Source of the DNA: Streptomyces cinnamoneus
GTDB taxonomy: Bacteria > Actinomycetota > Actinomycetes > Streptomycetales > Streptomycetaceae
Length of the DNA stretch: 64,000 nucleotides
Direction: 5' to 3'
NCBI RefSeq assembly: GCF_014650495.1
Contig: NZ_BMVB01000010.1
Coordinates: 124,001-188,000 of the forward strand
The notes beneath the pieces were generated by a model. The model saw only the letters and a list, made by a program, of their open reading frames with translations, was not told the DNA's origin and searched no databases. Below are positions 8,540 to 16,173 of the stretch, piece by piece (position 1 is the stretch's first letter; each line of letters starts with the position of its first letter). The translations under genes were made by a program, and so were the position numbers.

Positions 8540-8552
8540 GGAACGATCGGTC
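8540..8552. promoter_or_regulatory. Candidate TetR operator in SDR leader
   Basis: GGAACGATCGGTC lies 18 bp before the SDR start codon. The same motif with one change, GGAACGAACGGTC, overlaps the promoter of the neighbouring tetR gene. The core GAaCGATCGgTC is a near-palindrome, as expected for a TetR dimer site. Confidence 0.6.
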
Positions 8553-8639
8553 TTGAATTAAGGCATGCCGAGGCCACGCCCCGGTCGGCGCCGGTGGGGG
8601 TGGCGGTGGTGACGGGCGGTCGGGCGTGCGGCGGGCGGG

Positions 8640-9221
8640 TCAGTCCAGCAGTGTCAGCGCCTGGTCGGCGGCGTCCCGCAGCCGGGCGGGGGCGGAACCC
8701 GCCTTGCCGACCACCCGCAGGCCCTGCATCAGCACCAGCAGCATCCGTGCCAGGGCCACCGGGTCGCGCTCCGCGGGGAGCTCGCCCTGCGCCCTGGCCC
8801 GCATGAGCGCCGAGGTCAGCGCTGTCTCCAGGCCGTGCCAGCTCTCCTCGACCCGGCGCGTGGTCTCCGGGTCGTGCGCGCCGAGCTCGACCGCGGTGTT
8901 CGTGACGAAGCAGCCGCGCCGCAGCTCGTCGCAGGCCGCTTCCTCGGCGAACCGGCGGACCAGGCCGCGGACCGCCGGCAGCACCGGTCCCGGCTGGGAG
9001 AGCTCCTCCACCAGGGGCGGGCCGTGCTGCTCGCCGTAGCGCTGCAGAGCCTTCAGGTAGAGCTCGCGCTTGCTGCCGAACGTCGCGTACAGGCTCGCCC
9101 GGGCGATGCCGAGGTGCGCCACGAGGTCCGCCATCGACGTCGCCTCGTAGCCGCGCTGCCAGAACAGCTCCAGGGCTGACTGCAGGGCGGCGTCCGGGTC
9201 GAATTCCTTGGTCCTGGCCAC
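8640..9221 (-). CDS. TetR/AcrR-family transcriptional regulator
   Basis: The protein is 193 residues from GTG 9221 (ATG 9233 would add four residues). The N-terminal helix-turn-helix reads ALELFWQRGYEATSMADL then LGIARASLYATFGSKRELY, a textbook TetR DNA-binding domain of the subgroup that often controls an adjacent SDR. The remainder is the helical ligand-binding domain. The GTG start is favoured because it lies where transcription should begin downstream of the -10 box, implying a leaderless mRNA; no Shine-Dalgarno sequence precedes either start. It likely represses itself and the downstream SDR. Confidence 0.88.
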   Translation of the reverse strand: MARTKEFDPDAALQSALELFWQRGYEATSMADLVAHLGIARASLYATFGSKRELYLKALQRYGEQHGPPLVEELSQPGPVLPAVRGLVRRFAEEAACDELRRGCFVTNTAVELGAHDPETTRRVEESWHGLETALTSALMRARAQGELPAERDPVALARMLLVLMQGLRVVGKAGSAPARLRDAADQALTLLD

Positions 9222-9228
9222 AGAGTGG

Positions 9229-9258
9229 ATCATAGGCGTATCTGGAACGAACGGTCAA
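9229..9258 (-). promoter_or_regulatory. tetR promoter with overlapping operator
   Basis: On the minus strand, TTGACC (9253-9258) and TATGAT (9229-9234) are separated by 18 bases, close to the vegetative sigma consensus. The operator-like motif at 9244-9256 covers part of the -35 box and spacer, an arrangement suited to autorepression. The predicted transcription start falls at about 9221-9222, on the GTG codon. Confidence 0.6.
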
Positions 9259-9299
9259 GAAAGCGGGGGTCCGGGAGCGTGGGGTACCGTAGGGGAGCG

Positions 9300-9314
9300 G
9301 TTCCCCCGGGGAAC
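9300..9314. promoter_or_regulatory. Perfect 15-bp palindrome before crcB pair
   Basis: GTTCCCC-C-GGGGAAC is a perfect inverted repeat 113 bp before the crcB start. It could be an operator or an RNA hairpin in the leader. I do not see the conserved pieces of a fluoride riboswitch here. Confidence 0.4.
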
Positions 9315-9426
9315 TGCGCGGCGGTGGGGCCCGCCGTCACCAACCGCGGCGATCGGCCGCCAACGGTCCCTACTTGCGACGAGGGGCGCCCGCGCGCGCC
9401 CGGCGAGTAGGAGAGGTGACAGAAAA

Positions 9427-9852
9427 GTGCCCCGGACCCCCATGTCCCGGACACCGGCGACCGTCTGCGCGGTCTCGCTCGGCGGCGGCCTCGGCGCCGC
9501 GGCCCGCTACGCGGCGGCCCGGCTCTGGCCGGTCGCGCCCGGCGGCTTCCCCTGGACCACCATGGCGGTCAACATCATCGGCTGCCTGGCCATGGGCGCC
9601 CTGACCATCGTCCTCACCGAGGTGTGGCCGGCCCGGCCGCTCGCCCGGCCCTTCCTTGCCACCGGTGTGCTCGGCGGCTTCACCACCTTCTCCACCTACG
9701 TCGTGGACTCCCATAGCCTGCTGGGCGACGGCCGCGCCGCGGCCGGACTGGCCTGCACGGTCCTGACGCCCCTGGCGGCGCTGGCCGCGGCCTGGTCCGG
9801 GGCCCGGGCCGCGCGGCTGCTGCTGCCCGGGCGGGAGTGGGCGCGCGCATGA
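9427..9852 (+). CDS. crcB: CrcB/Fluc fluoride channel subunit 1
   Basis: The 141-residue protein has four hydrophobic helices and the CrcB signatures GGGLGAAARY (helix 1), PWTTMAVNIIGC (helix 2) and GVLGGFTTFSTYVVD (helix 3 break with the Phe-box and Thr/Ser track). Fluc channels are dual-topology dimers that export fluoride passively. Tandem, non-identical crcB genes, as here, form heterodimers. GTG 9427 is chosen because AGGAGAGG lies about 10 bases upstream; ATG 9442 is an alternative. It overlaps the second crcB by 4 bases. Confidence 0.9.
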   Translation: MPRTPMSRTPATVCAVSLGGGLGAAARYAAARLWPVAPGGFPWTTMAVNIIGCLAMGALTIVLTEVWPARPLARPFLATGVLGGFTTFSTYVVDSHSLLGDGRAAAGLACTVLTPLAALAAAWSGARAARLLLPGREWARA

Positions 9853-10223
9853 CCTGGCTCCTGGTGATCACCGGCGGAATGATCGGCGCACCCCTGCGCT
9901 ACCTCCTCGACCGGACCGTCCAACGGTGGAACGACGGCGTGTTCCCCTGGGGGACGTTCACGGTCAACGTGCTGGGGTGCCTGGTGCTGGGCCTGCTGAC
10001 CGGCGTCACGGAGGGCGGCGCCGCGCCCTCGCACGTCCAGCTCCTGCTCGGCACGGGCCTGACGGGCGCCCTGACCACGTACTCGACCTTCTCGTACGAG
10101 ACGTTGCGGCTGGCCGAGAGCGGCGCACGCCTGCTCGCCGCGGCCAACGTGGCGGCGAGCGTCGTGGCCGGCTTCACGGCGGCCTACCTGGGGGCGGGAC
10201 TGGCCCAGGCGCTGCGGGGGTGA
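9849..10223 (+). CDS. crcB: CrcB/Fluc fluoride channel subunit 2
   Basis: The 124-residue partner of the preceding gene has GGMIGAPLRYLLD, PWGTFTVNVLGC and GLTGALTTYSTFSYET, the same helix signatures with different flanking sequence. Its ATG overlaps the first crcB stop (ATGA), ensuring balanced translation of the two half-channels. It ends 20 bp from a convergent LuxR-type gene. The assignment is secure on motifs and pairing. Confidence 0.92.
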   Translation: MTWLLVITGGMIGAPLRYLLDRTVQRWNDGVFPWGTFTVNVLGCLVLGLLTGVTEGGAAPSHVQLLLGTGLTGALTTYSTFSYETLRLAESGARLLAAANVAASVVAGFTAAYLGAGLAQALRG

Positions 10224-10242
10224 CGCGATGACGCGTGCACCC

Positions 10243-10983
10243 TCAGCCGACGGCCTTCGACGGCTGGTCCAGACGCAGCTGGGCCGCCGCCAGAGCCACC
10301 TCGGTGCGGTTGGAGCAGTCGAACTTCAGCAGCAGGTTGGAGACGTGGCGCTTCACCCCGTGGATGGAGATCCCCAGCGCCCGTGCGATCTGCTGGTTGC
10401 TCTGGCCGCGCACCAGCAGCCGCAGCACCGACCGCTCCCGGTCCGTGACCCGGCTCAGCCCGCGCGCGGCGCGGTGGCCGGCCGTCCCGTCCGGATCGGC
10501 CGCGCCGCGCGGAGCGGGGACGGGCCACACCAGCTGGGCGAACGTCTCCCACAGCGTGTTGAGCGTGATGTGCTGTTCCACCAGCCAGGCGTCCACGGCC
10601 TTGCCGTAGGCGAGGTGTCCCGGGAACGGCGACGAGGCGTCGGACAGGCTCAGCACGAGCTTGGTGCCGCTCGCGGAGACCAGCCCGTCCAGGGAGTGGT
10701 TGTACGCGGCCGACGGCAGCACGCACACGTCGAAGGACTCCTCCTGGAGCAGCCGCTGGGCGGTGCCGGCGTCCTGGCACACCCGGTGCGCCCCGATGAC
10801 CGGTACCCGGTCGAGGAGGGCGGGGAGGCCGTAGAAGGCGACCTCGTCGTGGGCCAGCCACAGCACGCGCAGCCGGGTGGCCGGATCCGCCGGTCCGGTG
10901 GCGCCCGCCGGCCGCCCGGGCGCGGCCGTGCCCGACTCCCGCCTCCCCACCGCTCCCACCCGCACAGCCTGCTGATCCTCCAT
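10243..10983 (-). CDS. LuxR/NarL-type regulator with degenerate receiver
   Basis: The 246-residue protein ends in a clear LuxR helix-turn-helix (VTDRERSVLRLLVRGQSNQQ then IARALGISIHGVKRHVSNLL). The N-terminal part, about residues 37-130, is built like a receiver (RVLWLAHDEVAFYGLPALL), but the strand-3 position reads DVCVLPSAAYN, with no phospho-accepting Asp, and the later K/T residues are not evident. It is therefore probably an atypical regulator not switched by phosphorylation. A GGGGGG tract provides the ribosome binding site. It is downstream of, and co-directional with, the CYTH gene. Confidence 0.8.
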   Translation of the reverse strand: MEDQQAVRVGAVGRRESGTAAPGRPAGATGPADPATRLRVLWLAHDEVAFYGLPALLDRVPVIGAHRVCQDAGTAQRLLQEESFDVCVLPSAAYNHSLDGLVSASGTKLVLSLSDASSPFPGHLAYGKAVDAWLVEQHITLNTLWETFAQLVWPVPAPRGAADPDGTAGHRAARGLSRVTDRERSVLRLLVRGQSNQQIARALGISIHGVKRHVSNLLLKFDCSNRTEVALAAAQLRLDQPSKAVG

Positions 10984-11100
10984 GTCCGGCCCCCCTGGTC
11001 GTGGTCGTCCCAGCGCGCGATCCCCGCGCTGAAGGTATGCAGCCGAGCGGGCCGTGAATAGTCGTTTTGAGCCAACGGAGGGCTTCTTGACTCGATCCGA

Positions 11101-11580
11101 TCATCCGGGGACCGGGCCATCGGGGATCCCGGTGGTGCTGAGCTCCTTGTTGGCGTACCGGGCGTCGCCGGTCACCTCGGCCCCGAACCAGGGCGGGGGA
11201 ACGAAGGCCCGTGCGTCCTCGCGGTCCTCGAACTCGACCTCCGCGGTGACGAGTCCGGCGAGCCGGCCCTCGAAGACGTCCACGTACGCACGCCTGCCGC
11301 CCGAAAGCGGAACGATGCGACGCCATTTGCTGATGCGGCGGCCTTCGGTGGCGGGCCACAGTGCTTCGAATTGCCCGGCCCCGATAGCGATTTCGAACTC
11401 CTGCCGCTCGATTCCGCTTCCTTTCTTCACCGTCAGGGAATATTCGTCCCCCGCGCGCCGGACCCGCACTTCCTCCTGCTCGCCCCGTGCGAGATATCCC
11501 TGTTGTACGGGCAGTGCGGGAACCCCTTCGAAGGCGCCGCTCCCGTGCACCGTGAACTTCCGCTCGATCTCGGTCGCCAT
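11101..11580 (-). CDS. CYTH-domain protein (triphosphate-tunnel metalloenzyme type)
   Basis: The 159-residue protein opens with MATEIERKFTV, the ExExK signature of CYTH/triphosphate tunnel enzymes. It continues with RVRRAGDEYSLTVKKGSG, RQEFEIAIG, KWRRIVP, AYVDVFEG and VEVEFEDREDARAF-type strands (actual text AEVEFEDREDARAF), supplying the alternating charged residues that line the tunnel. The compact size matches bacterial inorganic triphosphatases of the NE1496/CthTTM kind. ATG 11580 has GGAG upstream; the open frame further 5' is not conserved-looking. It is divergent from the following gene cluster. Confidence 0.85.
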   Translation of the reverse strand: MATEIERKFTVHGSGAFEGVPALPVQQGYLARGEQEEVRVRRAGDEYSLTVKKGSGIERQEFEIAIGAGQFEALWPATEGRRISKWRRIVPLSGGRRAYVDVFEGRLAGLVTAEVEFEDREDARAFVPPPWFGAEVTGDARYANKELSTTGIPDGPVPG

Positions 11581-11763
11581 AGTGGAACTCCATCTTCCCT
11601 TCGGCCTGTTGCCGAACGGAGGTTGAACGCGCGCCGCCGCGCTTCCGACGCCCCCGTTTCGGTGCGTTACAGATCCCCGCCTATGCCCCGGTCGCCGTGC
11701 CGCACGGCGCCGGCCGGCATCGATCGTCGGCCCTGACCAGAGCATTCAGACAGAGGTACTTCC

Positions 11764-11811
11764 GTGCTGCTCGTCGGAGGTAGCCGTTCGGCTACCTCCG
11801 ACGAGCAGCAC
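11764..11811. repeat. 22-bp perfect hairpin in divergent intergenic region
   Basis: Bases 11764-11785 and 11790-11811 are perfectly complementary, separated by GTTC. The hairpin lies in the 352-bp gap between the divergent CYTH and cupin genes, so it is not at the 3' end of any visible gene. It is followed on the plus strand by CTTTGGGG. It could be a transcription insulator/attenuator in the cluster leader or a terminator of an unseen transcript. Apart from it I see no clear feature in 11581-11932. Confidence 0.7.
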
Positions 11812-11932
11812 TTTGGGGCGCTTGTCCGGGTGCTGGGTGCTGAGTAGAAATGCCGGGACGCATAGTTGTTCGACTGGCTATGGGATCAGGTCGATGGATT
11901 TCGCCGGAGCACTGCTGAAGTGGGGGAAACGA

Positions 11933-12745
11933 ATGACTGTCCAGGCCGTTCCGGAAAACTTTTTGACAGGTCTCCGTCCGCAGGATCTGGAGACCTTGCT
12001 CAATGGCCTGCCGGCCGCGACGAACGACCGTCAGAAGGACTACAACCTCGGCCTGGTCAAGCGCCTCGGCGCAGGCCCCTGCATATCGGATCTGCTGCAG
12101 CAGTACCTCGCCGACGACGATCTGCTGGACGACATCGCAGGACGCTCCTACCGGCACGTCAACCACTTCGACAAGATCGTTCTCGTCGACTCGGGCAACC
12201 GTCTGGGATACCGGCTCACGCTCCACGCCTGGTGCCCGCCGTACACCGAGAAGGAACTGCACGACGAGCTGATCCACGACCACCGGTTCAGCTTCTGGTC
12301 CACCATCCTCACCGGACGCCTGGTCTCCCAGAACTTCTCCCGCACCGACGGCCCCGGCGCCGCGGCGGCCGCCGGGCACCCGGTGACGCCGTTCCGGCAG
12401 TACCGGTACAGCCCCGAGAAGCTTGGCGTCTCCACCCACTCCAACTTCTACGAGTTCGTGGGCGACACCGAACTCGCCGTGACCGGGGAGACGGTCGAGG
12501 AGCAGGGCAACGCCTACCACCTGCAGTACCACCGCATCCACCGGGTCGCCCTGCCCATGGAGTCGATGACCTGCACCATGGTCCTGCGGGGCCCGCGGGA
12601 GCGGGACTTCTCGAACGTCTACAACACGGCGTACCCCTCGACCGACACCCAGTCGGGCAACACGATGTTCACCCGCGACGAGCTGGCCGGAAAGCTGCGC
12701 TCCATCCTCGCCGGCATCAACGCCCAGCCGCATGGCGCTTCCTGA
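11933..12745 (+). CDS. Cupin-fold (cysteine-dioxygenase-like) protein of unknown function
   Basis: This 270-residue protein opens the cluster. The core reads RLTLHAWCPPYTEKE, then LIHDHRFSFWSTILTGRL, a HxH metal motif followed by the W/S and G of a double-stranded beta-helix, and later HLQYHRIHRVALP, which could supply a third histidine. The layout resembles thiol dioxygenase-like cupins. The ATG at 11933 has GGGGGAAACG upstream; ATG 11894 is an in-frame alternative. The end overlaps the NUDIX gene by 14 bases. The fold is inferred and the reaction is not known. Confidence 0.6.
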   Translation: MTVQAVPENFLTGLRPQDLETLLNGLPAATNDRQKDYNLGLVKRLGAGPCISDLLQQYLADDDLLDDIAGRSYRHVNHFDKIVLVDSGNRLGYRLTLHAWCPPYTEKELHDELIHDHRFSFWSTILTGRLVSQNFSRTDGPGAAAAAGHPVTPFRQYRYSPEKLGVSTHSNFYEFVGDTELAVTGETVEEQGNAYHLQYHRIHRVALPMESMTCTMVLRGPRERDFSNVYNTAYPSTDTQSGNTMFTRDELAGKLRSILAGINAQPHGAS

Positions 12746-13424
12746 GCGTCACGAGGCTCCCGGGGGCCACGAGGCGCCACGGGCAGCGGGGCCGGAGCCG
12801 TCCGTCCGCATCGAAGCCGTCGAGACGGTGACGGACGACTGGTTCACCCTGCGCTCCTACCGCCTCGCGGCCACGCGGCGCGACGGCTCGGCCCAGCACC
12901 TCACCCGCCTCAGCTTCGACCGCGGCGACCGCGCGGCCGTCCTGCTCCACTCGCGCACGTCCGGAACGGTCGTCCTCACCGGCCAGTTCCGGCTGCCGGT
13001 CCTGCTCCACGACGGGCCCGGCGGCCAGCTCCTGGAGGTGCCCGGCGGGCTGCTGGACGATGCGGACGCCCGCGAGGCGGTCCGGCGCGAGGCCGAGGAG
13101 GAGACCGGCTTCCGCGTCGGTGACCTGTGCCCGGCGTTCGTCACCTACCTGGCCCCCCAGCTCAGTTCCGAACGCACCCACCTCTTCACCGCCGCGTACG
13201 ACCCCGCCCGGCGGACGGGCCCGGGCGGCGGCGTCGCCGAGGAGGGCGAGGACATCCGCGTCCTGGAACTGACGCTGGAGGAGGCGATCGAGCAGGTGAC
13301 CCGGCAGCCCGCCGCGGACGCCAAGACCCTCCTTCTCCTCCTGCACGCCCGCGACCGGGGCCTGTGCGATCCACCGGGGAACCCGTTCCCCGCCGTACCC
13401 GAAAAGAAAGGCCGTCCCTCATGA
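12732..13424 (+). CDS. NUDIX hydrolase, GDP-mannose/ADP-ribose pyrophosphatase-like
   Basis: In this 230-residue protein the NUDIX box spans GGLLDDADAREAVRREAEEE with TGF following. The REAEEETG core is intact, while the first Glu of the consensus is Ala/Asp, as in the NudK branch. Preceding VLTGQFRLPVLL and LEVPGG are typical of NudK/ADPR pyrophosphatases acting on NDP-sugars. In this cluster it could cleave a nucleotide-linked or phosphoribosyl intermediate. It overlaps both neighbours (14 and 4 bases), so it is translated with them. The substrate assignment is an inference. Confidence 0.8.
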   Translation: MALPERHEAPGGHEAPRAAGPEPSVRIEAVETVTDDWFTLRSYRLAATRRDGSAQHLTRLSFDRGDRAAVLLHSRTSGTVVLTGQFRLPVLLHDGPGGQLLEVPGGLLDDADAREAVRREAEEETGFRVGDLCPAFVTYLAPQLSSERTHLFTAAYDPARRTGPGGGVAEEGEDIRVLELTLEEAIEQVTRQPAADAKTLLLLLHARDRGLCDPPGNPFPAVPEKKGRPS

Positions 13425-14182
13425 CGGAGCATCACCTTCCGACGACCCGGGCCGAGGTCGTCGACCTGCCCGACGAGACGCTGCGGTCCCTGCGGGAGAG
13501 CCGCACCCCGGACATCGAGGGACGCAGCAAGCGCCTGTGGCTCCTGCCCGCCGGCCTGGTCATGGTGGAGCTCATCCCCAGCCTGCGCAGCTTCACCTTC
13601 GACCGGGACGAGCTGTTCGAGGACACCGGCCCGCTGCGCCTGGACTTCTACGAGCGCGCCGCGCCCCAGCTGGAGAAGGCCGGCATCCGCACCGCGTTCG
13701 TCCGCCGCCTCTCGCCCACCGCGTACCTGGCCGAGTACCACGAGGCGCCGCCCTTCGAGGTCATCGTCAAGAACCGCGCCATCGGGTCCACGCTGGTGAA
13801 GTACCCCGGACTGTTCGAGGAGAACGCGCCGCTGCCGCGGCCGGTGGTGAAGTTCGACTACCGCGTCGACCCCGAGGACCAGCCGATCGGCGAGGACTAC
13901 CTGCGCGCGCTGGACGTGCCCGTCGAGGCGTACCGCGACCGGGCGCTGGCCGTGAACGCCTCCCTCATCTCCTGGCTCGCGCCGGTCGAGGTCTGGGACT
14001 TCTGCCTGATCTTCGGCCAGGACGCGTCGGGCGAGCCCGTGCTCATCTCCGAGGTCTCGCCCGACTGCATGAGGCTGCGCCACCCCGACGGCACCCCGCT
14101 GGACAAGGACCTCTTCCGGCGCGGTGCGTCGGAGAGCGACATCGTCACGCAGTGGAAGAGGCTCCTCGATGGCATCGCCTGA
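13421..14182 (+). CDS. SAICAR synthetase (PurC) paralogue
   Basis: This 253-residue PurC-family protein aligns by eye along its length: EGRSKRLWLLPAG (N-terminal ATP lobe), FEVIVKNRAIGSTLVKYPG (the R-x-x-x-GS motif), PRPVVKFDYRVDPEDQPIGE and LISEVSPDCMRLR (the ExSPD motif), then LDKDLFRR. PurC ligates aspartate to CAIR in purine synthesis. It is most likely a specialised paralogue, since housekeeping purC is not expected in such a run. PurC homologues recur in pentostatin/coformycin and formycin/pyrazofurin pathways. It is coupled to the SDR gene by a 14-bp overlap. Confidence 0.85.
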   Translation: MTEHHLPTTRAEVVDLPDETLRSLRESRTPDIEGRSKRLWLLPAGLVMVELIPSLRSFTFDRDELFEDTGPLRLDFYERAAPQLEKAGIRTAFVRRLSPTAYLAEYHEAPPFEVIVKNRAIGSTLVKYPGLFEENAPLPRPVVKFDYRVDPEDQPIGEDYLRALDVPVEAYRDRALAVNASLISWLAPVEVWDFCLIFGQDASGEPVLISEVSPDCMRLRHPDGTPLDKDLFRRGASESDIVTQWKRLLDGIA

Positions 14183-14882
14183 CGGCGGCCGCGGCCCGGT
14201 GGCCCTCGTGACGGGGGCCAACCGCGGCACCGGCCTGGCCATCGCCAGGGAGCTGCACGGCCGGGGCTACCGCGTGGCCGCCCTGAACCGCACGCCCTCC
14301 GGCGAGTCCTGGATGCACGAGCGGATCTGCGACCTGGCGGACCCGGCCGCGGTGGACGCCGCCCTGGAGGAGGTGCTGAGCGGGTTCGGCCGGCTCGACG
14401 CGTGCGTCACCAACGCCGTCGCCCGCGCCTTCGCCCCGATCGCCGAGCTGGACGTGGCCGACTGGGACGAGTCGGTGGCGGTCAACCTCACCTCCGTCTT
14501 CCGGGTCGTGCAGGCCACGCTGCCGTACCTGCGGCGCAGCGGCGGCAGTTACGTGATCATGGGCAGCCACGCCGGCACCCGCTTCTTCGAGGGCGGCGTC
14601 GCCTACAGCGCGACCAAGGCCGCGCTGAAGGCCCTCGTCGAGACGCTCCTGCTGGAGGAGCGGGTCCACGGCGTGCGGGCCACCCTCGTCAGCCCCGGCG
14701 CCATCGCCAACCTGGACGGCGACGACACCCCGTACAAGATGGCCACCGAGTCCGTCGCCCGCTGCGTGGGTGCCCTGGTGCAGGACCAGCCCGCCGACCT
14801 GGTCGTCGGCGACGTCGAGATCCGGCCCGCCCGCCTGCCCGACCCGCAGATCTCGGGCATCGCCCGGCTGCAGCACGTGTAA
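14169..14882 (+). CDS. SDR-family oxidoreductase paired with the PurC paralogue
   Basis: The 237-residue SDR has TGANRGTG (cofactor loop), a following strand-2 Arg (ALNRTP), the unusual TNAV in place of NNAG, GSHAG at the catalytic Ser region and YSATK with the Tyr/Lys pair. The C-terminus lacks the common final DGG motif. Its start lies inside the end of the purC-like gene, so the two products are made together. In pentostatin biosynthesis an SDR (PenB) reduces the ketone made downstream of the PurC-like step, so a nucleoside substrate is plausible but unproven. Confidence 0.85.
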   Translation: MASPDGGRGPVALVTGANRGTGLAIARELHGRGYRVAALNRTPSGESWMHERICDLADPAAVDAALEEVLSGFGRLDACVTNAVARAFAPIAELDVADWDESVAVNLTSVFRVVQATLPYLRRSGGSYVIMGSHAGTRFFEGGVAYSATKAALKALVETLLLEERVHGVRATLVSPGAIANLDGDDTPYKMATESVARCVGALVQDQPADLVVGDVEIRPARLPDPQISGIARLQHV

Positions 14883-14931
14883 GAGCTCCGGCGCCGGCCG
14901 CCGGAGCAGGTGCACAACCAAGGACACCACC

Positions 14932-16173
14932 GTGATCCAGAGTCCTACCGAGCACGCGGCCCTCTACGTCGGGCGACCCGGCCACCCCGGGGACGCACCG
15001 ATGGCCCGTCAGCCGTCCGCCCCGGCGGAGGGCACCCCCGACGGCCCTGCCGCGCCCTTCCCGTCCGCCGCGCCCCCCAGGCTCCCGGTGCTGCGCGACG
15101 TGGTCCGCCGCTGGCCCGTGCCGGAGACCCGGCTGGTGCTGGCGGGCGAACTGGGCGCCGGCACCGTGGAGTACCTCCGCGTCCTGTCGGGCGCCCTGGA
15201 CGTCGCCGCGGTGGTCACCGGCCGGTGGACGTCCGCCGCGGCCCGGTGGGAGGGGCTCGGCGACACGCCCGTGCTCGTCCCCGACCGTCCCGAGGACATG
15301 GGGCGCACGGCCGCCGAGTACGCGGGCCGCGTGTCCCGGCGGACCCCGGCGGGCGTGGTCCTGCAGGCCCCGAGCGGCCTGTGGGACGCCGCGGACGAGG
15401 CGCTGCTCGACGGGCCCGCGGTGCGCGGGCTGGTCAAGAGCGCGGAGTGGAAGGAGACGGCCCCGCCGGGCGCCGCGAGCCCGCCCCGCCTGCCGGTCTT
15501 CACCACGGTGGGCAGTCCGCTGGAGCCCCTCCTGCAGGAACCGGCGGGACAGGCACTCGCCCAGGGACTGGAGGCGGCCCTGCGGCAGGGGCTGAACCGC
15601 TCGGCCGGCGACGCCGCCGTGGGGATCCTGGCCTTCGGCACGGGCGACGCCGCCGTGGCCGCCGCCCTGCGCGGCGTGGGGGCCCGGGTCGGCGTGCACG
15701 ACGCGGACCCCATCCGCAGGTGCGCGGCGGTCCTGGCCGGCCACCGGGCGATGGACCGTCAGGAACTGCTGCAGTGGGCCGACATCCTCGTCGACCCGCA
15801 CGGCGAGCTCCTGCGGGACGCCGACGCCCTGGCCCTGCTGCGGGACGGCGCGGTCGTCCTGACCGACGGGTCCCCCGCGGGCCCCTCGGCGCCGGACCGC
15901 CTCGCGGCCGGCCTGACGGTCGTGGAGGAGCAGGACGGCATCGCCGTGTGCCGCTTCAAGGACAACGGGCTCTACGTCGTGGCCGGCGCGGCACCGAGGC
16001 ATGTGGACGAGCAGATCGTCGGCCGGCTGCATGACCTCCTGTGCTGCGAGATGTACCTGTGCATCCGGGAGCTGGCCACCCGCCGGTACCGGCCCGGTGC
16101 ACATCGTCTGTCAGTGGAGCAATGCGAGGAGATCGCGTGGATGTGGTGTCGGACCTACGGACGGTCGCAATGA
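14932..16173 (+). CDS. Degenerate S-adenosylhomocysteine-hydrolase-like NAD-binding protein
   Basis: The 413-residue protein starts at a GTG with AAGGA upstream. Its middle resembles SAH hydrolase order: VRGLVKSAEWKETAPPG (the E-T-T-G region), LPVFTTVGSPLEPLLQEPAG where SAHH has TKSKFDN, then a Rossmann strand GILAFGTGDAAVAAALRGVG, HDADPIRRCA and GLYVVAG near the end. The catalytic Lys/Asp of SAHH are not preserved and the glycine loop ends GDAA instead of VG. SAHH-like enzymes oxidise nucleoside 3'-OH groups, so a role in sugar redox chemistry is possible. Family membership is inferred by eye. Confidence 0.5.
   Translation: MIQSPTEHAALYVGRPGHPGDAPMARQPSAPAEGTPDGPAAPFPSAAPPRLPVLRDVVRRWPVPETRLVLAGELGAGTVEYLRVLSGALDVAAVVTGRWTSAAARWEGLGDTPVLVPDRPEDMGRTAAEYAGRVSRRTPAGVVLQAPSGLWDAADEALLDGPAVRGLVKSAEWKETAPPGAASPPRLPVFTTVGSPLEPLLQEPAGQALAQGLEAALRQGLNRSAGDAAVGILAFGTGDAAVAAALRGVGARVGVHDADPIRRCAAVLAGHRAMDRQELLQWADILVDPHGELLRDADALALLRDGAVVLTDGSPAGPSAPDRLAAGLTVVEEQDGIAVCRFKDNGLYVVAGAAPRHVDEQIVGRLHDLLCCEMYLCIRELATRRYRPGAHRLSVEQCEEIAWMWCRTYGRSQ

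Noticed and set aside
9257..9426. Possible fluoride riboswitch before crcB
   Set aside because: The expected GGCGATGG...GCC pseudoknot pieces are not present; only an unrelated palindrome is seen.
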